Below are positions 44,450 through 51,743 of a stretch of DNA of 64,000 nt, piece by piece. Within the stretch, counting starts at the first letter, position 1. Each line of letters opens with the position of its first letter. The translations under genes and the position numbers were made by a program. The notes below the pieces were generated by a model that saw only the letters and a program-made list of their open reading frames with translations, did not search any database and was not told where the DNA came from. This DNA is from Saprospiraceae bacterium (GTDB taxonomy: Bacteria; Bacteroidota; Bacteroidia; Chitinophagales; Saprospiraceae): positions 1-64,000 of the forward strand of contig BQJU01000006.1 in NCBI GenBank assembly GCA_021604865.1, read 5' to 3'.

Positions 44450-45691
44450 TTATGTTGTAGCAAAGAGAATAGTTATTTTATGTGAATCTTGTTCTGATAC
44501 CTCATAGGAGATGGAGAAGTTGTACAATTCGCAAATTTGTTTGACAATAGCCAGGCCAATGCCAATATTCCCATTTTCGCCCTTAGCAAAACGTTCTAAC
44601 AACGAATTAGGGTCACCTTGAAAAGGCAATCCACTATTTTCGATAATCAATGAAGAAGCGGTAAGTTTGACCCAAATGTATCCCTTTTGCAGATTGTGTT
44701 TTACTGCGTTTTTCAACAAATTATTGACCAGTATCTCAGCCAGGCCAGCATCCATATTGACCATACAGGGTTCAAGGTGCTTTTTGAGTTCAATTTCGCG
44801 GATATTGATCGCTTCTGAAAAGAAGTCTAGCGCTAAATTTAGGGGCTCCTGCAATTTTACATCCTGATTATTGCTGTATTCTTTGTTGGTTATTTTACTC
44901 AATAACAAGAGAGATTTCTGAACTTGGGAGAGTCTTGTCGAGGCTGCATAAATCTTTTTCAATTCGCCCATAGCTTCCACTTCTCCAGTCGATCTATTAA
45001 GGAGTTTTTCTGTATTTGCTCTAATGATAGCCAGGTGGGTTTGTAATTCGTGGGATGCATTTTCGTTAAATTCTTTGTTGTGGTGGTAATCGCTTGTGAT
45101 TTTTTTCAAAAGGGTTTGAAGGGTAGCATTTAGGGTGCCAAACTCTTCGATCTCCGTTTTTTGGAAGACAGGTAATGCTTCACCTATTTTGAATTTTTTC
45201 AGGTTATCGAGGGTATGATAAAAAGGTTTCCAAATCTGCCCGGTAATTTGGTTCACCATAATAACGAGAAATAAGGCTACTAATAACATCAAACCAATAA
45301 TAATCAATAATGTACCTTGGGCCACATCATCTCGACCTAATAACAAATGCCGGAGCACAATACTAAAATCACGCCCTTTATGGTCGATGGTAAAACGAAG
45401 TTCTCGATAGGGTACCAACTCATTGTCTCCCGGCTCGAGCAATAAAGTGTCTTTGAAATAGAAATGATCATACTTTACATCCGGAAGAATATCTGCTACT
45501 TTGTGGTACTCTGGCAAATGCTTAAATTCTTTGTGATAATTGACGAGCCGCTCCATCTCATAAGTTAAAAACTCATCCGTCTCTTCATAAGCAATGTATT
45601 CAATCATATAAAAGCAAAAGATGCTTCCGATGATCATGACGGGAAGCAACCAAATGGCGGTGAGGGTGTAGGTACGGTAGATTAATTTCAT
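44450..45691 (-). CDS. sensor histidine kinase
   Basis: 413 aa. Two membrane segments (about 11-33 and 126-148) bracket a periplasmic sensor region of about 90 residues. A HAMP-like linker leads to the HisKA domain with phosphoacceptor His214 in NASHELQTHLAIIRAN, then an ATPase domain with N-box LVNNLLKNAVKHN and the G-box region NGNIGIGLAIVKQICEL. In the H-box the proline five residues after the histidine, almost always present (HELxTPL), is replaced by His219; the His, Glu and Thr needed for phosphotransfer and phosphatase activity are kept. It starts 5 bp behind the regulator gene, its evident partner. Confidence 0.94.
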   Translation of the reverse strand: MKLIYRTYTLTAIWLLPVMIIGSIFCFYMIEYIAYEETDEFLTYEMERLVNYHKEFKHLPEYHKVADILPDVKYDHFYFKDTLLLEPGDNELVPYRELRFTIDHKGRDFSIVLRHLLLGRDDVAQGTLLIIIGLMLLVALFLVIMVNQITGQIWKPFYHTLDNLKKFKIGEALPVFQKTEIEEFGTLNATLQTLLKKITSDYHHNKEFNENASHELQTHLAIIRANTEKLLNRSTGEVEAMGELKKIYAASTRLSQVQKSLLLLSKITNKEYSNNQDVKLQEPLNLALDFFSEAINIREIELKKHLEPCMVNMDAGLAEILVNNLLKNAVKHNLQKGYIWVKLTASSLIIENSGLPFQGDPNSLLERFAKGENGNIGIGLAIVKQICELYNFSISYEVSEQDSHKITILFATT

Positions 45692-45696
45692 GACCT

Positions 45697-46374
45697 CTAG
45701 TTTGCATCAAGTTTATACCCAATTCCATAAACAGCTTTTAGTGGATCTTCAACACCAGCAGCAGTGATTTTTTTCCTAAGGTTTTTAATATGTGAGTAAA
45801 TAAAATCAAAAGAATCAGCCAGATCCATATTGTCGCCCCAAATGTGTTCGGCAATACTTTCGCGGGTTAGTACTCTTTTGGGATTCGAAAAGAAGAATAA
45901 TAAGATCGCAAATTCACTTTTGGTAAGGTCAATTTGTTGATTGCCAGCCATTACCTCTCGGGTGTTTGTATTCAATGAGATATCCCCAAAAGTCACGATG
46001 TTATTTCCTGAGAAATTCCGCCGTCTTAATAGGGCTTTGACCCGGGCAACAAGTTCTGCCATATCAAATGGCTTCGTAATGTAGTCATCAGCACCGAGTT
46101 CCAGCCCTTCCAATTTGTTATCGAGAGAGTTCCGGGCAGAGATGACGATGATACCCGTATTCGGGTGATGAATTTTGATTTCCTTTATCAAATCCAACCC
46201 CGAACCATCCGGCAGGTTGATGTCAACGATCAGGATATCATAGTCATACAGAAAAACCTTTTCATCAGCAATCCTGAAATTAGCTGATGTTTCACACCGG
46301 AATCCCTCCGCATCCAGTACTTCTGTTATGGATTCAAGCAATTTTAGATTATCTTCTACAATTAATATTTTCAT
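45697..46374 (-). CDS. OmpR-family response regulator
   Basis: 225 aa. The receiver domain has the acidic pocket (EDN at 7-9), phosphoacceptor Asp51 (LIVDINLPDGSGL) and Lys101 (DYITKPFDMAE). The C-terminal winged-helix DNA-binding domain (about 127-225) shows GDISLNTNTREVMAGNQQIDLTKSEFAILLFF and RESIAEHIWG with DFIYSHIKNLRKKI. It is first in the operon ahead of the kinase. It probably regulates the operon itself and the downstream genes (inference). Confidence 0.95.
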   Translation of the reverse strand: MKILIVEDNLKLLESITEVLDAEGFRCETSANFRIADEKVFLYDYDILIVDINLPDGSGLDLIKEIKIHHPNTGIIVISARNSLDNKLEGLELGADDYITKPFDMAELVARVKALLRRRNFSGNNIVTFGDISLNTNTREVMAGNQQIDLTKSEFAILLFFFSNPKRVLTRESIAEHIWGDNMDLADSFDFIYSHIKNLRKKITAAGVEDPLKAVYGIGYKLDAN

Positions 46375-46564
46375 GTAACAAGCATCTCAGGTCAATAGAA
46401 TAAGTCAGTATTGCATATCGGCTTAAAAAGCCCCACGAACGAAACGATGGGGGGGAAGACATAGGGCCAGCGAGTAGGTCAATACTTGATGAAGAAGAAA
46501 CATACCAGCTTTTCGCTCGATTGGAGAAGCTGCTTTATTTTGCAGTATTGTTTTAAACATAAGG

Positions 46565-46619
46565 CCTCCTATTTTTTTGGTGTGGTTAGATACCCAAATT
46601 TATAGGAGGTTCTTTTTTT
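46565..46619 (+). terminator. orphan plus-strand terminator
   Basis: CCTCCTAT and ATAGGAGG arms enclose a second smaller stem (TTTGG/CCAAA), followed by TTCTTTTTTT. No plus-strand gene ends upstream of it within 300 bp. It may end a small RNA. Confidence 0.6.
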
Positions 46620-46625
46620 ATCAAA

Positions 46626-46659
46626 ATCTCGAATCTTGGTCTTAGCCAAGATTCGAGAT
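46626..46659 (-). terminator. terminator of the 46685 T9SS gene
   Basis: Perfect 14-bp arms (ATCTCGAATCTTGG / CCAAGATTCGAGAT), 6-base loop, followed on the minus strand by TTTT. It lies 25 bp behind the stop. Confidence 0.8.
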
Positions 46660-46684
46660 GACTCATGTTTCGTTTTTAATAGAG

Positions 46685-48220
46685 TTAATACTTCACGATA
46701 CGTTTAACACCTAGCTTCTTAGTATTGATCAATCGAACAAAGTAGATCCCTGCTGATAAATCCGACAAATCCAGGGTTTTGGATGTCAAATCCGAGGATT
46801 CAACAGTGCCAAAACTTTTTAAAATACGCCCCGTTGGATCTATGAGCTGCAATTCAAAAGTGTCAATACCACTGCTCGTATAACTAAGGTTGACCACCTC
46901 CATTACCGGATTGGGATAAACCTCCATATTGGCATCCACCTGAATAAGATCATTTACCCCCACCACTGTTTCAGGGTAATACTCCACCGTTAGGCTGGCA
47001 TAATTTGAGGCGATTCCGTTGCCAGCCGTTTCCACAAAATTTTGTGCAACAGCATAAAGGGTATTGCTTCCCGCTGCTACGTCATAAACCCTGGAATGGG
47101 AGAAATTATTATATCTCAAATCCGTACTAATGGCTTCAACATTGACATTCCCGGAGTTTGCCGACCAATTTTCGGTATTACTGGCAGCCATGACCACCCG
47201 ATCGCCAACGCTCGAAGAACAAAGGCCATCATACGTCACCACTACCCTACCCGCGTCAGGGGCATCGAATGAAATTTCGCCCATCGTTACCGGAGCACCT
47301 TCAACATTCACATTGGTTTGGCTAACGCCCTCGTGAAAAAGTTGCGGCCAATTATCTCCATCATTAATATCAGGGAAATATTCAACTGTCAAACTGGCAT
47401 AAAAAGAGGCTATGCCATCGCCGTCGGTCTCTACAAAATTTTGGGCTACCCCATAAAAAGTGTGATTCCCAGGACCGATATCGTAGCTCCGTGTATGTGA
47501 AAAAGTTCGGGTGTTTAAATCATTATCGATGGCTTCAATTCCTGTATTGCCATCATTTGTGCTCCAAGATACGGCATCACTTGCAGCAATGACGATCAAA
47601 TCTCCAGGATCAGCCACACATATTCCATCAAAACGAACCAGGACTTTTCCAGAAAGAGGGGCATCCAGGTCTAGTGACGCAATCATTTCTGCTTGCCCAC
47701 GCACATTATGGTTGACATCGACCACGCCAGTATGTAAGACCATCGGCTGTGGGGTGTTTGGTCCTGGTAAAGTTGGAAAATATTTTACGGTAAGCATACC
47801 ATAAACAGAAGCTATTCCACTACCTTCTGTCTCCACAAAATTTTGCCCTACAGCATAAAACGTATTCGAGCCGGCATTGACGGAATACTTCCGCGTATGG
47901 GAAAAGGAATTTCTATTAATGTCACTATCATAGGCCTCTACGGCTGTTTCTCCATCATTAGTAGACCAGTTCATTGTATTGCTTGCTGCCAAAATAATGC
48001 GATCTCCAGCAGTAGAAATACAATTGCCGTTAAAATGTACCAAAACTTCTCCGGCAACAGGAGCATCAATGGTGACCTGACCAAGGACAACGGCAGCGCC
48101 ACGTAAGTTCAGATTAACCTGCTGAATAATGACATGCTCAACAAAGGGTTTTACGGATCCGCTAAGGGTTAGATTGTAACAAAGGAAGACCAATAATAAA
48201 AAGGTAAAACGACTTTTCAT
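46685..48220 (-). CDS. T9SS type A secreted protein with three tandem modules
   Basis: 511 aa. Signal peptide about 1-22 (FTFLLLVFLCYNLTLSG). Three tandem modules of roughly 130 residues follow (about 27-155, 160-290, 295-420), each with VNxxGAxVxxGxxxxDAPxxGxVxVxFxGxC, SNTxNWSTNxG, FSHxRxYxVxxGxxTFYAVxQNFVET and GIASxYxxLTVxYFP elements. The family is unknown to me. The last 80 residues (VYPNPVMEVVNLSY ... LSAGIYFVRLINTKKLGVKRIVKY) are a type A sorting signal. Probable surface or released protein. Confidence 0.88.
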   Translation of the reverse strand: MKSRFTFLLLVFLCYNLTLSGSVKPFVEHVIIQQVNLNLRGAAVVLGQVTIDAPVAGEVLVHFNGNCISTAGDRIILAASNTMNWSTNDGETAVEAYDSDINRNSFSHTRKYSVNAGSNTFYAVGQNFVETEGSGIASVYGMLTVKYFPTLPGPNTPQPMVLHTGVVDVNHNVRGQAEMIASLDLDAPLSGKVLVRFDGICVADPGDLIVIAASDAVSWSTNDGNTGIEAIDNDLNTRTFSHTRSYDIGPGNHTFYGVAQNFVETDGDGIASFYASLTVEYFPDINDGDNWPQLFHEGVSQTNVNVEGAPVTMGEISFDAPDAGRVVVTYDGLCSSSVGDRVVMAASNTENWSANSGNVNVEAISTDLRYNNFSHSRVYDVAAGSNTLYAVAQNFVETAGNGIASNYASLTVEYYPETVVGVNDLIQVDANMEVYPNPVMEVVNLSYTSSGIDTFELQLIDPTGRILKSFGTVESSDLTSKTLDLSDLSAGIYFVRLINTKKLGVKRIVKY

Positions 48221-48449
48221 AATTCGGTTTTTAAGTAAAAAAAATAGGATGACTATACTTTATGCTCGCATAAATGAAATAGTTTCTAAGAGCGTATTAG
48301 AATCTTCAGGCAGCAATCGAAATAGACTCAAGAAAAATGGCCTTTCCTCTCTCCTATCCTATTTTGGCACCCCTTTTATTCAGAGCATGTGCAGCTCAAA
48401 GGCTGGCCTCCAAACAAGCTCTCAAAGACTGTGATTTCCAAAATGGCGT
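48221..48449. repeat. intergenic region with a dispersed TGTTTGGAGG-type element
   Basis: The right half (48383-48421) contains GAGC...GCTC flanking tggcctccaaaca (48404-48416), the reverse-oriented core of the dispersed family. It lies just behind the stop of the hydroxyproline dehydratase gene (48450). The rest has no recognised feature. Confidence 0.45.
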
Positions 48450-49478
48450 TTACCGAATAAAAAAGCCATCTTTCAATGGATCATTTGGATCAATCCAAAA
48501 TTCTTGATAACCTGTAAAATAGGCATTACCCGATACGAGTGGAATAACTGCATTAAAAGCCCCGTATTCGACTTCCCGCTGAACGGAGACAGCCAGGGTT
48601 GTGCCAATAATACTTTCAATATTGATGGTTTGTTTGGCGGCCAATTCTTTTTTAGCATAATGGATAGCCGCCCTTCCGGAAACACCTGAGCCTGTCGCAC
48701 ATCTGTCGACTTCACCATCTGCAAATACACATACATTCCGGCTGTGATTGGAAGCTTCATTCGCCTGATCAATAAAGATAGTCCCGTATAAAAAGCTCAG
48801 ATCCTGTTCAAATGGATGGGTAATTTTTTCATTTGAATCCATGATCTGTTTTTTGATCAATCGGCCCAGTCTAATGATCTCCCCATAATTTTCTGGCTGA
48901 CAGATGAGGCCTAATTGATCAATATTTAGGTAGGCGTAGAATGCACCACCATAGGCCAAATCATATTCAACCAATCCAATAGCGGGCAGCTCAATGGCAA
49001 AGGTATCGACAAAAAAAGAGGGCACATTTTCAAAAGAAATACTTTCTATCCCCTGGTCATTGTGTTTGACAAATGCAGTCAATTGCCCACAGGGTGCATC
49101 AATACGGATCGTTGTTAATGGCGGAGTACTTTTGACCCAATTCAATTCAACTGCTGCTTTTGCAATTGCAATAGTTCCATGTCCACACATAGTGCTATAC
49201 CCTGCATTGTGCATAAAAATCACGCCGAAGTCAGAATCTGGCCTTTGAGGGGGTACTTTTAACAGGCCATACATGTCGGCATGCCCGCGAGGCTCCCACA
49301 TGATCGCTTTTCGCAAATAATCATACTTTTCCCTGAGTTCATTCCTGATCTCCAACACACTTTTGTTTTCAAAAGCGGGAAAACCTTCCAAAATGATCCT
49401 TAGGGGTTCTCCTCCTGTATGCATATCCAGGGTGGTGATTTTGGTATAGTTGTTGGCAAAAGAAAATGTCGGTCTCAT
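48450..49478 (-). CDS. trans-3-hydroxy-L-proline dehydratase (proline racemase superfamily)
   Basis: 342 aa of the proline racemase fold. The first catalytic cysteine is present in STMCGHGTIAIAK (Cys98). The second, which racemases and 4-hydroxyproline epimerases carry in DRSPCGTG, is Thr262 here (DRCATGSGVSGR). That Cys-to-Thr change marks the trans-3-hydroxy-L-proline dehydratases (human L3HYPDH type), which give delta-1-pyrroline-2-carboxylate. Also typical are LDMHTGGEPLRI and the RGHADMYG loop. The gene overlaps by 4 bp with the upstream reductase gene, supplying the next pathway step. Racemase activity is unlikely but not excluded without assay. Confidence 0.88.
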   Translation of the reverse strand: MRPTFSFANNYTKITTLDMHTGGEPLRIILEGFPAFENKSVLEIRNELREKYDYLRKAIMWEPRGHADMYGLLKVPPQRPDSDFGVIFMHNAGYSTMCGHGTIAIAKAAVELNWVKSTPPLTTIRIDAPCGQLTAFVKHNDQGIESISFENVPSFFVDTFAIELPAIGLVEYDLAYGGAFYAYLNIDQLGLICQPENYGEIIRLGRLIKKQIMDSNEKITHPFEQDLSFLYGTIFIDQANEASNHSRNVCVFADGEVDRCATGSGVSGRAAIHYAKKELAAKQTINIESIIGTTLAVSVQREVEYGAFNAVIPLVSGNAYFTGYQEFWIDPNDPLKDGFFIR

Positions 49479-50407
49479 CTGTTCAGTTTTTCATAAAGAT
49501 AGGTGGCAGCAGCAAGGTCCGGTGCCGCAAATCCAACTGATTTGAAGAAAGTCTTTTGATCGTCTGGTTTTTGATTTGTGGAGGCCATTTTACATAAAGT
49601 GACCAAATCGGATTTGATATCCTGCTGTGAGATGAGTCCCTTTTTCAAGGGAATATACAAATCTCCTGATTCCTCAAGGGCCTTAAAAGTATCAACGTAG
49701 ATATTGGCATTTTGCACACAATGATCATCTGCCTCCCGCGATTCCGGCTTGAATGATCCAACGAGATCCAGGTAAACGTTTTCCTTTAGCATTGTCCCAT
49801 CGATTAGCGGAGTAGCACTTAAGGTAGCACAGGAAATGATATCTGCCTGTGAAATGCCTACTGCTTTGTCCGCTATAGGCCTTATTTCCGTTCCCTTCAA
49901 TTCCAACGAATCCGCCTTCGATTTCGCTTTATCAAAATTCCTTCCCCAAATCATGACCTTGCTAAAAGACCGGACACTATGATGTGCTTTTATCAATTCA
50001 TGACTCAAGTTGCCTGTCCCAATCATACAAAAGGTGGTCACCTCCTTTGGTGAAAGCAAGTGGCTGGCCAAAGCAGAGACAGCCGCCGTTCTCTTTTGGG
50101 TCAATGCCAGTCCGTCGATGATACAAAGCAGCTCCCCAGTACGGCCGCTCATCAACAAATAGCTGCCATTGATGGTAGGAAGCTCTTGATTATCGGGAAA
50201 TACATTCACTATTTTGACGCCGATATACTCGTCTACCGACCAGGCTGGCATGGATAATAATGTGGCATTTTTTGACTGGGAGACCGGTATGCTGTAATGC
50301 ATGCGGTTGGGAGAAGTGATTTCTTTACACAGAAAGGATTCAAGAAAAGGAATAAATTCCTCATAGTCAAAGAGGTTGTTGACTTGTTTTTTGGTGAGTT
50401 GGTGCAT
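49475..50407 (-). CDS. ornithine cyclodeaminase-family reductase, probably delta-1-pyrroline-2-carboxylate reductase
   Basis: 310 aa of the ornithine cyclodeaminase/mu-crystallin fold. The substrate loop LCIIDGLALTQKRTAAVSALASHLL is followed by the Rossmann motif MIGTGNLSHELI (128-139) and the NAD(P)-binding WGRNFDKAKS. Members act as ornithine cyclodeaminases, lysine/alanine dehydrogenases or pyrroline-2-carboxylate reductases. The 4-bp overlap with the hydroxyproline dehydratase points to the last: reduction of pyrroline-2-carboxylate to L-proline. It is the first gene of the pair. Confidence 0.85.
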   Translation of the reverse strand: MHQLTKKQVNNLFDYEEFIPFLESFLCKEITSPNRMHYSIPVSQSKNATLLSMPAWSVDEYIGVKIVNVFPDNQELPTINGSYLLMSGRTGELLCIIDGLALTQKRTAAVSALASHLLSPKEVTTFCMIGTGNLSHELIKAHHSVRSFSKVMIWGRNFDKAKSKADSLELKGTEIRPIADKAVGISQADIISCATLSATPLIDGTMLKENVYLDLVGSFKPESREADDHCVQNANIYVDTFKALEESGDLYIPLKKGLISQQDIKSDLVTLCKMASTNQKPDDQKTFFKSVGFAAPDLAAATYLYEKLNR

Positions 50408-50428
50408 TTTTTAAAAAAAATTGGAAGG

Positions 50429-50475
50429 TGTTTGGAAGTCAGCCCCGATCCAGGACCTGTACCAACCTCCAAACA
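50429..50475 (-). terminator. hairpin of the dispersed family behind the lipoprotein gene
   Basis: Arms TGTTTGGA (50429-50436) and TCCAAACA (50468-50475) with a GC-rich loop region. On the minus strand it follows the 50481 stop by 6 bp and is followed at some distance by a T run (A run at 50411-50420). It doubles as a member of the TGTTTGG family. Confidence 0.55.
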
Positions 50476-50480
50476 ATCGT

Positions 50481-51005
50481 TTAATTCTTTAAAGTTCTGA
50501 TTTCAGGGATTTGGTTATTATCCAATGCCAAAGCATCCTTTAGAATCAAAGTTGAATCATTGAGTTCAACAATTTCCCAATATTCGATAAGTTCTCCATG
50601 TCCCTGGTCTCCGGTAAATTTATACTTCATGCGCAATGTTGTAAAATCATCAATGATTTTAAAGGTGTCAGCCGTTTTTTCCAAACCCTGATCTTCATCA
50701 CATACTGACGTTCCAAAATCGTAATTAAAAGTCGAGGCATTCTCAAAAAACAGAACATCGTCCAAATCACAACTTTCACTTATTTCAATGCCGTCCTGTT
50801 GGATGGACTTTAATTGCCATTCTTTTCCCGTCAATACGTCCAAGTCTTTGAAGTCAGCGGTCTTATTACACCCGACAAAAAGGCAAAAAATCAAGGTGCT
50901 CCATAAAAGTAAGCATGGTGGAGGCTTTAAAAAAGTTAATAGAGAGAAAGCGTGCTGAGGGATACTCAAATCCTTAATTGTTTTGTGATCATTTTTTTCA
51001 CACAT
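50481..51005 (-). CDS. lipocalin-like lipoprotein of unknown function
   Basis: 174 aa. A hydrophobic stretch ending in CLFVGC (cysteine about 46) looks like a lipoprotein signal preceded by an unusually long N-terminus; the true start may be internal, though no good ATG is closer. The mature part resembles lipocalin-like domains of Bacteroidota lipoproteins: LTGKEWQLKSIQQDGIEI, FENASTFNYDFG and YWEIVELNDSTLILKDA. Ligand unknown. It stands between the hydroxyproline pair and a DUF1801 gene. Confidence 0.72.
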   Translation of the reverse strand: MCEKNDHKTIKDLSIPQHAFSLLTFLKPPPCLLLWSTLIFCLFVGCNKTADFKDLDVLTGKEWQLKSIQQDGIEISESCDLDDVLFFENASTFNYDFGTSVCDEDQGLEKTADTFKIIDDFTTLRMKYKFTGDQGHGELIEYWEIVELNDSTLILKDALALDNNQIPEIRTLKN

Positions 51006-51096
51006 CTTTTTGTAGTTTTAATGGTGAGAGAACAACAACTCTAATAAAACCATTCAAAAAACAACTTATTGCGATCGATTTAGACTTTGAGGTATC

Positions 51097-51468
51097 TCAA
51101 CCTTTTCTACCCACCCGATAAGGCACCTCTTCATCCAGCAGTAATGCTTCCAAAAGAACCTCATGTACCACCACATCAGGTATTTCTTTCAGCTGGTGAA
51201 AGATCACCCCAGAGACCTGTTTTCGCCCCCGTGCATTGAGCAATCCCTGTTCATTGCTCAGCTCATTGCCACGGGTAAATGCCAGTTCCACCCCACGATC
51301 CTTGACAGGGTTGAGGTAACAAATCCAGCTACGGCAGTAATAAAAAGGAATTTTATAACGGATTTTGGCCGTCACTTCCGGATAAGAGGTGATCAGCTCA
51401 TGCAGGTGATGCATGATACCCCGCTGTGGTTGTGCTAGTTCAGTAATGTAAGCCTCAACGGCATCCAT
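51097..51468 (-). CDS. DUF1801 domain-containing protein
   Basis: 123-aa soluble protein. The N-terminus DAVEAYITELAQPQRGIMHHLHELITSYPEVTAKIRYKIPFYYCRSWICYLNPVKDRGVELAF matches the DUF1801 (YdhG-like) pattern, with the conserved Pro-Phe-Tyr after the helix. The C-terminus is basic. Function is not known; relatives are near iron-uptake or stress genes in other species. It is monocistronic. Confidence 0.82.
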   Translation of the reverse strand: MDAVEAYITELAQPQRGIMHHLHELITSYPEVTAKIRYKIPFYYCRSWICYLNPVKDRGVELAFTRGNELSNEQGLLNARGRKQVSGVIFHQLKEIPDVVVHEVLLEALLLDEEVPYRVGRKG

Positions 51469-51551
51469 AGTCGTATAATTCTAATACATTTTCATGTAGG
51501 AGAAAGATACTGATTTTTTTTTGTCTTCGGATGATATATGATTGACGTTGT

Positions 51552-51698
51552 TTATTTGTCAACAAACTCCATTATTTTGGTAGCGTGGCTTTCAGGTTGA
51601 TCAAGCCAGGGCAAATGTCCGCTATTTTCAAAAGTAAAGATGGCAGCGTTCTTCATTTTTGACTGGATTCGGTTGGCGATTTCAATTCCTCCAAAGGA
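51552..51698 (-). pseudogene. C-terminal fragment of an alpha/beta hydrolase
   Basis: 48 codons ending in TAA at 51552 read SFGGIEIANRIQSKMKNAAI... and then FENSGHLPWLDQPESHATKI, the typical end of an alpha/beta-fold hydrolase with the catalytic histidine in SGHLPWLDQPE. There is no start codon and a TAG stands directly upstream (51699-51701). The remainder of the gene, with nucleophile and oxyanion motifs, is absent; the fragment ends where the 20-bp dispersed repeat begins. Confidence 0.75.
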
Positions 51699-51700
51699 CT

Positions 51701-51720
51701 AAGTGCATGTTTGGAGGTCA
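51701..51720. repeat. 20-bp dispersed repeat aagtgcatgtttggaggtca, copy B
   Basis: Exact copy of 24890-24909. It lies 24 bp behind the stop of the giant T9SS gene and directly abuts the truncated end of the hydrolase fragment. Confidence 0.8.
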
Positions 51721-51743
51721 CCCCATTCTTCATTCCTGAGAAG

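Larger units (their letters stand above)
46375..46684. other. intergenic region with two hairpins, no gene
   Basis: Upstream of the response regulator (minus) and behind the 46685 T9SS gene (minus). It holds a CCCCA/TGGGG small palindrome near 46431-46453 and the two terminators listed separately. A 38-codon plus-strand frame (46489-46605) runs into a terminator stem and is not called. Confidence 0.5.

Noticed and set aside
46489-46605. 38-codon plus-strand frame beginning MKKKHTSFS
   Set aside because: Too short, no conservation information, and its end lies inside a terminator stem.
48450-49478. Annotation as proline racemase or 4-hydroxyproline epimerase
   Set aside because: The second catalytic Cys is Thr262, which points to the dehydratase subgroup.
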